Assembly (NCBI RefSeq): GCF_000156195.1
Contig: NZ_GG688326.1
Location: 205,711 to 243,757 of the forward strand
DNA from: Bacteroides finegoldii DSM 17565
Lineage (GTDB): Bacteria; Bacteroidota; Bacteroidia; Bacteroidales; Bacteroidaceae
Direction of reading: 5' to 3'
DNA length: 38,047 nt
The position numbers and the translations under genes were made by a program. The notes under the pieces were generated by a model. The model saw only the letters and a list, made by a program, of their open reading frames with translations. It did not search any database and was not told the origin of the DNA. Below are positions 1 to 9,290 of the stretch, in pieces; the first letter of the stretch is position 1, and every line of letters starts with the position of its first letter.

Positions 1-2
1 GG

Positions 3-887
3 GGTTACGCTATACTGATAATAATGCTTTGCCACATTGCAGGGTGTTGGAATTTTGTAGGGTTCACTCCCTTCGGTGGCATAGGAGTAGCAATGTTTCT
101 TTTTTTATCCGGTTATGGACTTAATGAATCATGGAAGAAAAATGGGCTAAAATCGTTTTGGAAGAAAAAAGTGCTGTGTGTTATTTTTCCATATGTGCTA
201 TTTAGGATGATATGGTTGATGATAGATGGTTCTATATTAGATGGAAGTGCATATTTTTCTATCGTCAATTGTTCACATTCTTCTTTTTGGTATATTGATT
301 ATTTGGTAAGGTGTTATATAGCTTTTTATATTAGTAATAAGTTACTTAACGGTAAGTACAAGTTATTATTGCTTTTACTTTTTGCGATCTATTCATTTTC
401 GTGTCTTTCATCACTATGTGCTGAACAAGCTTTTAGTTTCTTGGTGGGAGTTATAGTATCGGAGAGGAAGAGAGTGATAGATTGCGTGCCTTTTAGAAAA
501 GTGTGCTTTTATAATAGTTTTTTGCTCTTACTAGGTATAGGTTGTCTTGCGCTTAAACAACTCTCTTTTATGAGGGATTTATCGAATACTCATTGGTTTC
601 TGTTATGTGAATTGGGAATAAAATTGCCTTTAGGAATATCTTTCATGACATTACTCTATTTAATGAGGAATATGGTAAATTCACAGGTTATAGTGATGTT
701 TGGGACTATAAGTTTGGAACTCTATCTGATTCATATTTGGTTGGTAAAATATATTGTAAAGGATAGTGTCTTTCAAGGTTTGGCATTGATAATTGTAAGT
801 GCTTTATTGGCTTATAGCTTTAATAAAATGTGCAACTATTGTACGAATTTATTAGTGGCGGATAAAAGAAATGATAATGCGAATTGA
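3..887 (+). CDS. Acyltransferase-3 family membrane protein, 5' partial
   Basis: The reading frame is open to the left window edge (in-frame codons from position 3 with no stop), so the ATG at 24 is probably internal. The first visible residues, GYAILIIMLCHIAG followed by GGIGVAMFLFLSGYGL, resemble the start of membrane O-acyltransferases of the acyltransferase-3 family, whose first helix carries a conserved His. About eight hydrophobic segments follow. The family moves acetyl or other acyl groups onto sugars across the inner membrane, so the inferred role is decorating the polysaccharide repeat unit. The C-terminus overlaps the next gene by 17 nt, consistent with one operon. The sequence is very AT-rich. 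The family is fairly certain; the acyl group and acceptor are unknown. Confidence 0.75.
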   Translation, partial: GYAILIIMLCHIAGCWNFVGFTPFGGIGVAMFLFLSGYGLNESWKKNGLKSFWKKKVLCVIFPYVLFRMIWLMIDGSILDGSAYFSIVNCSHSSFWYIDYLVRCYIAFYISNKLLNGKYKLLLLLLFAIYSFSCLSSLCAEQAFSFLVGVIVSERKRVIDCVPFRKVCFYNSFLLLLGIGCLALKQLSFMRDLSNTHWFLLCELGIKLPLGISFMTLLYLMRNMVNSQVIVMFGTISLELYLIHIWLVKYIVKDSVFQGLALIIVSALLAYSFNKMCNYCTNLLVADKRNDNAN

Positions 888-2028
888 TTATAAACCTATA
901 TATTTAGTTATTACGCCGTTTTTCCCTTCAGCGCAGTCATTTCGTGGTCCTTACGTGTATGATCAAGTAAAGGCAATAATGTGTGACGGTCGTTATCGGG
1001 TAATTGTGATGATGCCTGACTCCTGGATGCACAAAGTGGGGGAGTATGAATACGATGGTATTAATGTACATCGTTTTGTGCAGTATGACTTGCCGACAAA
1101 TGCGTGGCCGGGGGCGGGGGATTATTTCAGTCTACATTCTTTTAGCAAAGCTTTGAAACGTATCAATATTAAATATGAAGACATAGCTGTAGTGCATTCT
1201 CATGTAACAAGTTTAGCAAAGTATGCTGATTATGTAAAATCTAAGAATCCCCGGACAAAAACGATTCTGCAACATCATGGATATGACGTACTTAGCATTA
1301 CCGATGGACGTTTTGCTGATAGGCAATGGCATAAGAGGCGTTGTATAAGTTATGGCGTGAAGTTGTGTAACAGAATTGATTTACATGTGGGAGTAAGTAA
1401 GGAGATATTACGCTATCTTGCTGAGTATGATGGTATAAAACTTAAAGATACTTATGTCTTATACAATGGGGTAGATAAAACTAAATTTTATTCAACAAAT
1501 GGATCACATTCCGGTTTTCATATTGGATGTGTGGCAAATTTCTGGCCAATTAAAGACCAGATAACATTAATAAAGGCTGTAGAAATATTGCTTAAGGAAG
1601 GATTTGAAGACATAAAAGTTACATTTATTGGTACGGGGGTAACTAGAACAGAGTGTGAGGAGTATGTGCAAAGACAAGAATTGAATAATTATTTTGAATT
1701 TAAAAATGAAGTTGATCATCGCCAGCTAAATGCTTTCTATAATACTTTAGATTTGTTTGTTCTTCCATCTTATTGGGACGCATTTGGATGTGTATATACT
1801 GAGGCTTATGCTTGTGGAGTACCTTTTATGACGGCCAAAGGTTCTGGTATCACTGAATATATACGAGAAGAAGATTTTGATAATTGGGTAATTGAACCAC
1901 ACGACTATAAGGCACTTGCTCGAAATATAGGTCGCTACATTAAAACCAGAGAAAGGCAAATACTTAAATATCCTATAGATATAAATAAGCTTATACAGCC
2001 ATTTATGAATTACTTAACACAAAAATGA
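871..2028 (+). CDS. Glycosyltransferase family 4 (GT-B)
   Basis: A 385-residue retaining glycosyltransferase that should add one sugar to the lipid-linked repeat unit on the cytoplasmic side. The N-terminal half has the acceptor-domain pattern (TPFFPSAQSFRGPYVYDQ). The C-terminal half has the GT4 donor domain, with NFWPIKDQITLIKAV near 223-237 and the E-x7-E region LPSYWDAFGCVYTEA near 298-312. The first Glu of that motif is Asp (D303) and the second is E311, a conservative change. The start is ATG at 871 or 877 (MIMR), overlapping the acyltransferase gene; the stop overlaps the next start (ATGA). Donor and acceptor cannot be deduced. Confidence 0.85.
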   Translation: MIMRIDYKPIYLVITPFFPSAQSFRGPYVYDQVKAIMCDGRYRVIVMMPDSWMHKVGEYEYDGINVHRFVQYDLPTNAWPGAGDYFSLHSFSKALKRINIKYEDIAVVHSHVTSLAKYADYVKSKNPRTKTILQHHGYDVLSITDGRFADRQWHKRRCISYGVKLCNRIDLHVGVSKEILRYLAEYDGIKLKDTYVLYNGVDKTKFYSTNGSHSGFHIGCVANFWPIKDQITLIKAVEILLKEGFEDIKVTFIGTGVTRTECEEYVQRQELNNYFEFKNEVDHRQLNAFYNTLDLFVLPSYWDAFGCVYTEAYACGVPFMTAKGSGITEYIREEDFDNWVIEPHDYKALARNIGRYIKTRERQILKYPIDINKLIQPFMNYLTQK

Positions 2029-3209
2029 ATAGCAATATTATTTTAATTTTATCTGTAATCATTGCATTCTCAAATTCACTATGTATTGGGCTTCCTATAC
2101 CTCAGGCTGCTTATTACGGATGGTTTGCTTTTATTGGTTTAATAGGTATTATCAATGGTGTAAGGATTAATGTTACAATGGTATTATTTATAATAGCATG
2201 TGTTTTGTCTATTCTTGCCAATGATATTCCATCCATATTTCAGGCTGAATATAGGTTGATTTCTTTTTGTTTGATGATTTTGGCAATTGGACCATTAAAT
2301 GAAGGAAATTCATTGAATAAATTTAAATGGAATTTGTATGGTTTAATAAACAAGGTCATTATAGTCGGTACATTAATTTCGTTTGGTGGATACTTGGTGC
2401 ATATTCCATTATTTCATGGATGGTCCGGATTTAATGGATTTACTAATCATAGTATGACAATGAGTAGTATTGGTGGTATATCATCTTTACTTTGCTTTAA
2501 GTTATTTCTTGATGAGACAAATAACCCTGATACAACTTTCCGGAAAAAATGGGGCTTCTTGGGTGCATCTGTTGCATCTGTTCTTGTTTGTTTTTTAGGT
2601 GCATCTCGTGCTGCATTGGGAGCTACGTTTGTAGCACTATTCTTTTATTTATGGTTTTATTTGGGCAATGTGGGTAAATTCATGAAATATTTAATTGTGG
2701 CTTTATTTCTTGTGGTTATCTCATCTCCCGTGTGGTATCCTTATACTGAAAAAGTGCGTGAAAAAACAGAGGCGCGTAATGCAATGGGAGGGCAGTTTTC
2801 GAGTAGGGATGATATGTGGAATGCTAGAAAAGCAGAGTTTGAATCGAACCCAGTTTTGGGAATAGGATTTTCTAGTGTCGACCTTAAGAAGTCGTCTGAT
2901 AGTGTGCGTGCCAATGGTGGTATTGAACCTGGTACCAGTTGGTTGTTTATGTTGTCATCTGTTGGACTATTAGGAACATTATTCTTTGCCATATTAGCAC
3001 TAAAACCAATAATAAAGTATATGTTCAATGCAAAAAGGTATCCATTACAATTGCTGTTAGTGATAACTTTATTGGTATGGCGAAGTATCCATCTTTTTGC
3101 GGAGGGATATATTATGGCTGCAGGTGATTTTTCTTTTTTGCATGTGTGGATATTAATAGCTTTGGCTAATGTAATCGTGGATAATAAATATAAAATAACA
3201 CAAGAGTAA
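2025..3209 (+). CDS. O-antigen polymerase/ligase-like membrane protein (Wzy candidate)
   Basis: A 394-residue polytopic membrane protein with about ten hydrophobic segments. A helix containing FLGASRAALGATFVALFF around 190-208 and the stretch SSRDDMWNARKAEFE...PVLGIGFSSV around 258-285 match the general pattern of the O-antigen ligase/polymerase (Wzy/WaaL) superfamily: an Arg in a helix after Ser, and a large periplasmic loop carrying R..W and GxG. In a capsule locus the likely role is the Wzy polymerase joining repeat units in the periplasm. It starts within the stop of the preceding gene (ATGA) and ends 2 nt before the next. Codon use is strongly AT-biased. Confidence 0.75.
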   Translation: MNSNIILILSVIIAFSNSLCIGLPIPQAAYYGWFAFIGLIGIINGVRINVTMVLFIIACVLSILANDIPSIFQAEYRLISFCLMILAIGPLNEGNSLNKFKWNLYGLINKVIIVGTLISFGGYLVHIPLFHGWSGFNGFTNHSMTMSSIGGISSLLCFKLFLDETNNPDTTFRKKWGFLGASVASVLVCFLGASRAALGATFVALFFYLWFYLGNVGKFMKYLIVALFLVVISSPVWYPYTEKVREKTEARNAMGGQFSSRDDMWNARKAEFESNPVLGIGFSSVDLKKSSDSVRANGGIEPGTSWLFMLSSVGLLGTLFFAILALKPIIKYMFNAKRYPLQLLLVITLLVWRSIHLFAEGYIMAAGDFSFLHVWILIALANVIVDNKYKITQE

Positions 3210-3211
3210 AT

Positions 3212-4261
3212 ATGATAGAAATAATAGATACTATTGATAAGTTCAAGACTTTAGAGATTGAATGGAATTCATTATTTCATAATGCTAATGATGTAACATT
3301 TTTCCAAACATTTAAGTATAATTGGATTGCTTGGGAGACGTTTGCAACCCCAAATGATAAACTTTATATTATAATATACCGTACTAATGATAAAGAATTA
3401 CAGGCTATATTCCCTTTTTACATAAATGGAAAGGGATTCCTAAAGTTTATTAATGATAGACATACCGACTTTTGTAATATTATTATATCAAAAGAAGTTG
3501 TAGCTATATATAATTTAATGAACGATGTCTGGAAATTTGTAGAGGAAGATAAGTTGATAAGGTTTCTGTTACTTGATAATGTAGTTTCCAATTCTCCTAT
3601 TTTGGCGTATTGGAAAGTGTTTCAAGGTAATGCTTTCGTTTTTTCGCAAACAGAACACTCATGGTTAAACTGTCCTAAGTCTGAGAGCATTTTTAGTGAG
3701 TTTCGACACTTAAATGCCAAAGAACGAAAACGTTTGGTTACGCTTGACAAGAAATCGGTTCAATGTAATATGAAAATCTTTAATATTGCCAATGAACCTT
3801 ATCCGGAACATGTGATAAATCGAATTATACAATTGATGATTGATTCTGGTTTACGTTCGTCATCGTATTTAAACGATACAATGAGGTTATTTATGCGTAA
3901 ACTTTATGAGAATGGGTTGGTAGAATTACCTGTCCTATATGACAATGGTGAGCCGATATCTTTAGGTTTTGTATTTGTGAATGAGCAGAGAACTTATAGT
4001 ATGAGATGGGTGATATTGTATAAATCAGGACAATTCAATTTGTGGAATAATGTGAGGTATATTGTTGAAAAATCTCAAATAGGTAGCTCTGTTGTTGATT
4101 TTGGTCGCGGTGGCTATGATTATAAGATGCAAAATTTCCGTCCCCAAGTAGAAAATCTCTATCGCTTTATGGCATCTAAAACCAAGTGGGGGAATTGGTA
4201 TGTGCTGTTTAAGATTGCTGCTTCACATATGCGTAAAACTTTAAAAAAATATAAAGGCTGA
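3212..4261 (+). CDS. GNAT-fold acyltransferase, BioF2/FemAB-like
   Basis: A 349-residue soluble protein. The N-terminus (FHNANDVTFFQTFKYNWIAWE) and C-terminal part (GEPISLGFVFVNEQRTYSMRW, then SSVVDFGRGGYDYKMQNF) match the acetyltransferase-6 or BioF2-like domain, a double-GNAT fold related to FemAB. Such proteins occur in many exopolysaccharide and capsule loci and probably acylate an amino sugar of the repeat unit or precursor; no acyl donor can be read from the sequence. The stop codon shares one base with the start of the following glycosyltransferase, so the genes are translationally coupled. Confidence 0.7.
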   Translation: MIEIIDTIDKFKTLEIEWNSLFHNANDVTFFQTFKYNWIAWETFATPNDKLYIIIYRTNDKELQAIFPFYINGKGFLKFINDRHTDFCNIIISKEVVAIYNLMNDVWKFVEEDKLIRFLLLDNVVSNSPILAYWKVFQGNAFVFSQTEHSWLNCPKSESIFSEFRHLNAKERKRLVTLDKKSVQCNMKIFNIANEPYPEHVINRIIQLMIDSGLRSSSYLNDTMRLFMRKLYENGLVELPVLYDNGEPISLGFVFVNEQRTYSMRWVILYKSGQFNLWNNVRYIVEKSQIGSSVVDFGRGGYDYKMQNFRPQVENLYRFMASKTKWGNWYVLFKIAASHMRKTLKKYKG

Positions 4262-5322
4262 TGAAGGTTTTTGCTTTTCTTGCTGAACCAGCCAGTTATA
4301 CAGTAGACCGAAATCTTAAAGTCTATGTGCCAATGGGAATAGATTACTGTTATTTATTGGGCGATAGCGAGGCAAAAAACACGGGGGGTGAGGGTAAAAA
4401 GGATGTGTTTGCAGACCTATCGAAATGGCAACAATGGTGTTATATGAGGCGTATACTTAAGAAGTATGATACTATTATATTTAACGGATACACTGGCTTG
4501 TCGTTTTTGATGTTGTTTGTTTTGAATTTGTGGTATAGTAAATCCATTGGAATAGACTCTGATACTCAGTATCGGGAACCGGTAGGACTGTTTAAACGAT
4601 GGGGAAAGCGCATATATTTAAGCATAGTGTTTGGAAACAAACATACCTATGGTCTTGCTGGTGGTAATTATACACATAAAGACCTGTTTCGTAAGTTTGG
4701 TATGGCCCAGGAGAGAATTCTGTTAATGCCGATGGTGGTGGATAATGTACATTTTGATAATAAGAAGTACAAACAGAAGCCAACAGATATAATGTGTTTT
4801 GTATATGTGGGGCGATTGATAGAGTGTAAGAATATAGACTTTATGATTCGTTCATTTCTGGCTTATCACCAAAAATATGAAAATAGTGAACTGCATATCG
4901 TGGGAAAAGGGGCTTTTGGTGAGGTACTTAAAAAGAAATATGAGTCATATGGATCTGTTTTTTTCGATGGACCAAAGTATGGTGACGATCTATTGAATGT
5001 TTATCGTCAAAATCATGTGTTGATATTACCTTCTACTTACGAACCTTGGGGATTGGTTGTTAACGAGGCTATGGCAGCGGGTATGCCAGTGTTAGTGAGT
5101 AACGAGGTGGGAGCACATTACGATCTTGTAGATGGTAACGATACAGGCTTTGTTTTTGATGCATATAGTGAGCAGTCACTTGTGGATGCCATGAGGCAAA
5201 TATCAAATATAGATACATACAAGAAGTATTCTGATAATGCGTATAACTTTATGCACAATCACTGGAATTATTCGCTCTACCGTAAATGTTTGGAAGATTT
5301 TATAAACAAAACTACACGATGA
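4261..5322 (+). CDS. Glycosyltransferase family 4 (GT-B)
   Basis: A 353-residue GT4 enzyme. The donor domain starts near FVYVGRLIECKNIDFMI (180-196) and contains the E-x7-E motif as PSTYEPWGLVVNEAMAAG, with E261 and E269, followed by the usual P-V-L and GA stretch. It should transfer a nucleotide-activated sugar to the growing undecaprenyl-linked unit in the cytoplasm. The start ATG uses the last base of the previous stop; the end overlaps the deacetylase start. The N-terminal domain is shorter than usual (donor domain starts before residue 180), but no motif is lost. Sugar specificity is unknown. Confidence 0.86.
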   Translation: MKVFAFLAEPASYTVDRNLKVYVPMGIDYCYLLGDSEAKNTGGEGKKDVFADLSKWQQWCYMRRILKKYDTIIFNGYTGLSFLMLFVLNLWYSKSIGIDSDTQYREPVGLFKRWGKRIYLSIVFGNKHTYGLAGGNYTHKDLFRKFGMAQERILLMPMVVDNVHFDNKKYKQKPTDIMCFVYVGRLIECKNIDFMIRSFLAYHQKYENSELHIVGKGAFGEVLKKKYESYGSVFFDGPKYGDDLLNVYRQNHVLILPSTYEPWGLVVNEAMAAGMPVLVSNEVGAHYDLVDGNDTGFVFDAYSEQSLVDAMRQISNIDTYKKYSDNAYNFMHNHWNYSLYRKCLEDFINKTTR

Positions 5323-6047
5323 GAAAAATAATAAAAAAAACTCTGTTATGCTTTTCGAGCATATTGCACCATAATAAGAAGAGTAAAATAGTGTATTATC
5401 ACGATGTGTACGGCGATAAAAAATATACAGATATGGGTACTTCGCTTAGTACGTTTGCACAACATATTAAGGTGATACATGATGAGGGATTTATCATAAA
5501 AGCGAAAATACAGAATCCTGATAAAGAGGTGATGATATGCTTTGACGATGGATTCCGTGGCATTTATGATACCAGACAGTTTTTTATAGATAATGGTTTG
5601 TGTCCAACAGTATTTCTTGCAATAAGCTTAATAGGAAAACCGGGGTATCTTAATAAAGACGAAATTCTTGAACTTCAAAAAGCAGGTTTTATATTTCAGT
5701 GTCATGCTTGGAGCCACAGTGATTTAACTAAATTCACTAAAGAGGAGTTGGTACGCGAACTTTGTGAATCGAAAAAGGAGCTCACGGAATTGCTGGGTAA
5801 AACAGTGGATGAGATATGTTTCCCAATAGGTTATTTTTCACAATTAGTACTTGATGAGTGTAAACGTTATGGTTACAACACTATGTATTCTAGTATACCA
5901 GGTAATTATTTTGACCAACTGTATGCGGATGGTTTGCGGACTCGTAACCTGTTGCAGTTTGCTGATGCCAATGACGCAAAACTTATACTGCATGGTGGTA
6001 ATGATATGATACATAATAGATATGTTAAAATGCACTGGAGAGGATAA
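5319..6047 (+). CDS. Polysaccharide deacetylase (NodB homology, CE4)
   Basis: A 242-residue protein with NodB motifs: ICFDDGFRG, with the metal and catalytic Asp pair near residues 76-77, and CHAWSHSDL, with metal-binding His near 129 and 133. This family removes N- or O-acetyl groups from sugar polymers with a divalent metal. I chose ATG 5319, which overlaps the previous stop (ATGA), over the in-frame ATG at 5286, because the longer form adds 11 residues inside the upstream gene. The N-terminus is basic and moderately hydrophobic (MRKIIKKTLLCFSS), so it may be membrane-associated. In this operon it may deacetylate an amino sugar of the capsule, perhaps exposing a charged amine; that part is inference. 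Confidence 0.8.
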   Translation: MRKIIKKTLLCFSSILHHNKKSKIVYYHDVYGDKKYTDMGTSLSTFAQHIKVIHDEGFIIKAKIQNPDKEVMICFDDGFRGIYDTRQFFIDNGLCPTVFLAISLIGKPGYLNKDEILELQKAGFIFQCHAWSHSDLTKFTKEELVRELCESKKELTELLGKTVDEICFPIGYFSQLVLDECKRYGYNTMYSSIPGNYFDQLYADGLRTRNLLQFADANDAKLILHGGNDMIHNRYVKMHWRG

Positions 6048-6052
6048 TATTT

Positions 6053-7144
6053 ATGAATATTTTCGTAATTGCCACAACCTTACAAGCTGGGGGAGGTATA
6101 ACAATATATAAGCAGTTCTTATCGCATCTGCCAAAGTATATAGGACAAAATAAGTATTGGATATTTATTAATCCTGTGCTGCCGAAAGTGGCGATAGAGG
6201 GAGTAACATATATATCTTTTCCTCTACAATCCAAGTTAAAACGGATTTTGTTTGAAGGTAAATTGCTACAAAATGAAATTGTAAAATTGGGAGTAAAGCC
6301 CGATGTTGTGGTTTCACTTCAGAATAATGGATATAAGAAGATCGGGGGAGGTAAGCAGATTGTTTATTTTCATCAGTCGTTGCCGTTATATCCGGGAGCT
6401 TACAATCCTCTCAAATGTACAGAAAGAATGCTGTTTAATTATAAGCATATTTTTCCTCGCATAGTAAAGCGTACATGGGTTAAAAATACACAGTTTGTTG
6501 TACAAACACCTATTGTGAAGAAACGCTTTGTATCATACTTTAATGTTCCTACGGAAAATGTTCGTGTATGTTTTCCGGATGTTGAGAAGGTGGATGTTAC
6601 ACAGTGTAAAACCTATAATTGGGAAGATAATAAGAAACATTTCATATTTGTTGGTGATGATTCTAAATATCGTAATGGTTGCACTTTGGCAAAAGCCATG
6701 GGAATATTAAGTAAACAAAATCCGGCATTGGCGGAGGATATAAAAATTCATGTAACAAGTTCTGCAGAAAAAGCTCCTATAATGTACAATGAAGTAGTTA
6801 AGAATGGTGTAGACAAAAATTTCGTATTTGAAGGTATTATAAAGCATGATAATTTATTGAGTTACTATAAATCTGCTGCAGCTTTAGTTTTTCCGAGTTC
6901 GATTGAGACAGTCGGTTTGCCATTACTTGAAGCGGCAGCCTTTGGACTTCCGGTTTTGGCGGCTGATGTAGATTATGCTTATGAAGTGTTGAATGGTTAT
7001 GATGGAGTAGTTTATACTGATGTGTATGATTATGAAGCTTGGGCAAAGAATATAGTAGCGTTTAGTATAAATCATAAACGATATAAACCTTTGCCACAAG
7101 AACGAGAAAGTGACTGGGGTGTTTTTTTTGATTTGATAAAGTAG
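6053..7144 (+). CDS. Glycosyltransferase family 4 (GT-B)
   Basis: A 363-residue GT4 protein. The N-terminus has the acceptor-side glycine-rich loop (ATTLQAGGGITIYKQFL). The donor domain begins near HFIFVGDDSKYRNG (196-209) and carries the E-x7-E motif in PSSIETVGLPLLEAAAFGLP (E285, E293). This arrangement resembles GT4 enzymes that add mannose, rhamnose or hexosamines, but the sugar cannot be assigned. It is the last strongly AT-rich gene of the block and is followed by the only gap above 10 nt in the operon (29 nt), which holds a small 6-bp inverted repeat at 7150-7164. Confidence 0.85.
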   Translation: MNIFVIATTLQAGGGITIYKQFLSHLPKYIGQNKYWIFINPVLPKVAIEGVTYISFPLQSKLKRILFEGKLLQNEIVKLGVKPDVVVSLQNNGYKKIGGGKQIVYFHQSLPLYPGAYNPLKCTERMLFNYKHIFPRIVKRTWVKNTQFVVQTPIVKKRFVSYFNVPTENVRVCFPDVEKVDVTQCKTYNWEDNKKHFIFVGDDSKYRNGCTLAKAMGILSKQNPALAEDIKIHVTSSAEKAPIMYNEVVKNGVDKNFVFEGIIKHDNLLSYYKSAAALVFPSSIETVGLPLLEAAAFGLPVLAADVDYAYEVLNGYDGVVYTDVYDYEAWAKNIVAFSINHKRYKPLPQERESDWGVFFDLIK

Positions 7145-7173
7145 ACATTAAGTTAAAATAACTTCAAATAAAA

Positions 7174-8064
7174 ATGTTAGACCTTTCTGTAATAATCCTC
7201 ACATATAATGAGGAAAGACACATTGCACGAAGTATTGATAATGTTAAACGTATAGCAAAACAGGTATATGTAGTAGATAGTTACTCAACTGATAAAACTT
7301 GTGACATTGCGCGTGAGCATGGTGCGGTAGTGTTACAAAACAAGTATGTGAATCAGGCACAGCAATTTATTTGGGCAATGGAAAATTGTCCTGTTAAAAC
7401 GGAATGGACCATGCGTTTGGACGCTGACGAATACCTTACTGATGAACTTATAGAAGAGGTAGAGAAGAAGTTACCTTTGCTGCCTGCTAATGTTGCAGGT
7501 TGCATGTTACCGCGCAATGTAGTGCTATTTGGGCGTGAATTAAAGCATGGGAAACTACGTACAATCCGTTTGATGCGTTTATGGCGTACAGGAAAGGCAA
7601 TGATGGAACAGCGTTGGATGGATGAACAAATTTATGTTACCGAAGGTGATACAGTAGATATGAAGCATCGATTTATTGATGAAAATTTGAATGGACTCAC
7701 TGAATGGACTCAAAAGCACAACAACTATGCCAACCGTGAGATTGTGGCTGCTTATGAAGGTTATTGGAACGACATTGTATTGGGAGGGAATGGATTGGAG
7801 AGCCGTAACAGGGAGAAAGGGAAGTATTATAAACTGCCCAAATTCTTGCGTGCATTCATGTATTTCTTCGTTCGCTACATCTGCTTTGGTGGTTTTCTTG
7901 ATGGCAAGCCCGGTTTTATTTGGGCTACATTGCAGGCATATTGGTACAGGTATCTTATAGATGCCAAGATTGAGGAGATGGAATATTATATAGGAAAGAA
8001 CCCTACACCGCAAGAGATGCGGACATATTTTAAGGAACGATTTAATATAAACGTTGATAAATGA
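7174..8064 (+). CDS. Glycosyltransferase family 2 (WaaE/KdtX-like)
   Basis: A 296-residue GT-A fold inverting glycosyltransferase. It opens with SVIILTYNEERHIARSID, the nucleotide-binding strand of GT2, continues with VDSYSTDKTCDIA, and has the metal-binding DxD as MRLDADEYL (D83-D85). The C-terminal RxWxxE-like region (AMMEQRWMDEQIY) and the FLRAFMYFFVRY helix suggest peripheral membrane binding. The overall pattern resembles the WaaE/KdtX group of lipooligosaccharide or capsule glucosyltransferases. The stop overlaps the next start (ATGA). Base composition from here on is less AT-rich than in the genes before it. Confidence 0.85.
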   Translation: MLDLSVIILTYNEERHIARSIDNVKRIAKQVYVVDSYSTDKTCDIAREHGAVVLQNKYVNQAQQFIWAMENCPVKTEWTMRLDADEYLTDELIEEVEKKLPLLPANVAGCMLPRNVVLFGRELKHGKLRTIRLMRLWRTGKAMMEQRWMDEQIYVTEGDTVDMKHRFIDENLNGLTEWTQKHNNYANREIVAAYEGYWNDIVLGGNGLESRNREKGKYYKLPKFLRAFMYFFVRYICFGGFLDGKPGFIWATLQAYWYRYLIDAKIEEMEYYIGKNPTPQEMRTYFKERFNINVDK

Positions 8065-9290
8065 GCAAGAAAGTCTTAATTCACAGTCTTATCTTCAGCC
8101 CAGATGGTGTTTCCACTGCATATCTTTATAACGATATCGCACTTAGATTTCAAAAAGAAGGTTATGAGGTAGTAGTGCTTTCTACAACACCGCACTTTAA
8201 TGTAGTAGAGGAACAACTGGCAAAGCAACCGCTAAAGTGGAAAATCCCCGGAATTTATAAGGAAAGTGATTTTCATGGTATAAAGGTAATGCATGTGCCA
8301 CAAAAGAAGTTCAAGAGCACTGCATTGCGTATTCTTGGTTTTGTTTATTGGCACATCATTTCGTTTCTCCTTGGTTTGTGCATACGCAATGTTAGTGTAA
8401 TAGTGTCGCCCTCGCCACCTCTCAGCATAGGAATGCTTAATCTCATCCTCGGTAAATTAAAAGGCTGCAAAGTTATATATAATGTACAGGAAATTTATCC
8501 CGATATCCTAAAGAAGAAAACAGGACCGATAATCGCTTGTTTAAAGAAAGTCGAACGTTGCATTTACAACAAGTCTGCTGCAATCACTACCATTGACGAT
8601 GTTTTCTATAATACGATTGTGAGTCGTTTTGAAGATCCGAATAAGCTACACATCATTCCCAACTTCGTAGATACTGACCTCTATAACCCGACTAATGTAG
8701 AACCTCTTGACGAGAATATCTTTCCTAAAACCGATTCTTTGAAATTGCTTTATGCCGGGAATATAGGACATGCGCAAGACTGGCGTCCGCTGGTGGCATT
8801 GGTCGACAAAACAAAGGATTTGAATGTTGAGTACTTTGTGATAGGTATGGGGGTACAACGATCATACTTGGAACAACAGAAAGCAGAGAAGGGACTGGAC
8901 AAGTTGCATGTACTCGATTATCAACCTCGCCATCTGATGCCGAGTATATTGGCATACAGTGACGTGCAGTTCATCTTTATGGCACCCGAAATGGAAATGA
9001 TGGGATTTCCGTCTAAAGTGTATACCATTATGGCTTGTGAAAGACCGTTGCTTATATGTTCTGGAGACAAAACACCTATCGTAAACTTCACTAAGGATTA
9101 TAATTGTGCAAAGCTTATTACTGAGAAGGACTTTGATAAGAAGGTAGATGAAATGGCACAATGGCTGGCATCGGTGTCGCGTGAAGAGCTTCAGAAAATG
9201 GGGCGTAACGGATATGATGTGATACAGCGCTATTACACAAAAGAAAAGGTAACAAAACAATACGTTGATTTGGTAAATAAAATATTATGA
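8061..9290 (+). CDS. Glycosyltransferase family 4, WbuB-like
   Basis: A 409-residue GT4 enzyme. The N-terminal motif SLIFSPDGVSTAYLYNDIA, the SPSPPLSIGMLNLILG stretch and NVQEIYPDI are features I associate with WbuB-type transferases, some of which add N-acetylfucosamine or related deoxy amino sugars. The donor domain contains LLYAGNIGHAQDWRPLV; in the place of E-x7-E it has EMEMMGFPSKVYTIMACERP, typical of this subgroup. It overlaps both neighbours by 4 nt. Its position just before the sugar epimerase and the lipid-carrier transferase suggests it acts second, after chain initiation. The WbuB-like label is moderate; the GT4 call is firm. Confidence 0.82.
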   Translation: MSKKVLIHSLIFSPDGVSTAYLYNDIALRFQKEGYEVVVLSTTPHFNVVEEQLAKQPLKWKIPGIYKESDFHGIKVMHVPQKKFKSTALRILGFVYWHIISFLLGLCIRNVSVIVSPSPPLSIGMLNLILGKLKGCKVIYNVQEIYPDILKKKTGPIIACLKKVERCIYNKSAAITTIDDVFYNTIVSRFEDPNKLHIIPNFVDTDLYNPTNVEPLDENIFPKTDSLKLLYAGNIGHAQDWRPLVALVDKTKDLNVEYFVIGMGVQRSYLEQQKAEKGLDKLHVLDYQPRHLMPSILAYSDVQFIFMAPEMEMMGFPSKVYTIMACERPLLICSGDKTPIVNFTKDYNCAKLITEKDFDKKVDEMAQWLASVSREELQKMGRNGYDVIQRYYTKEKVTKQYVDLVNKIL

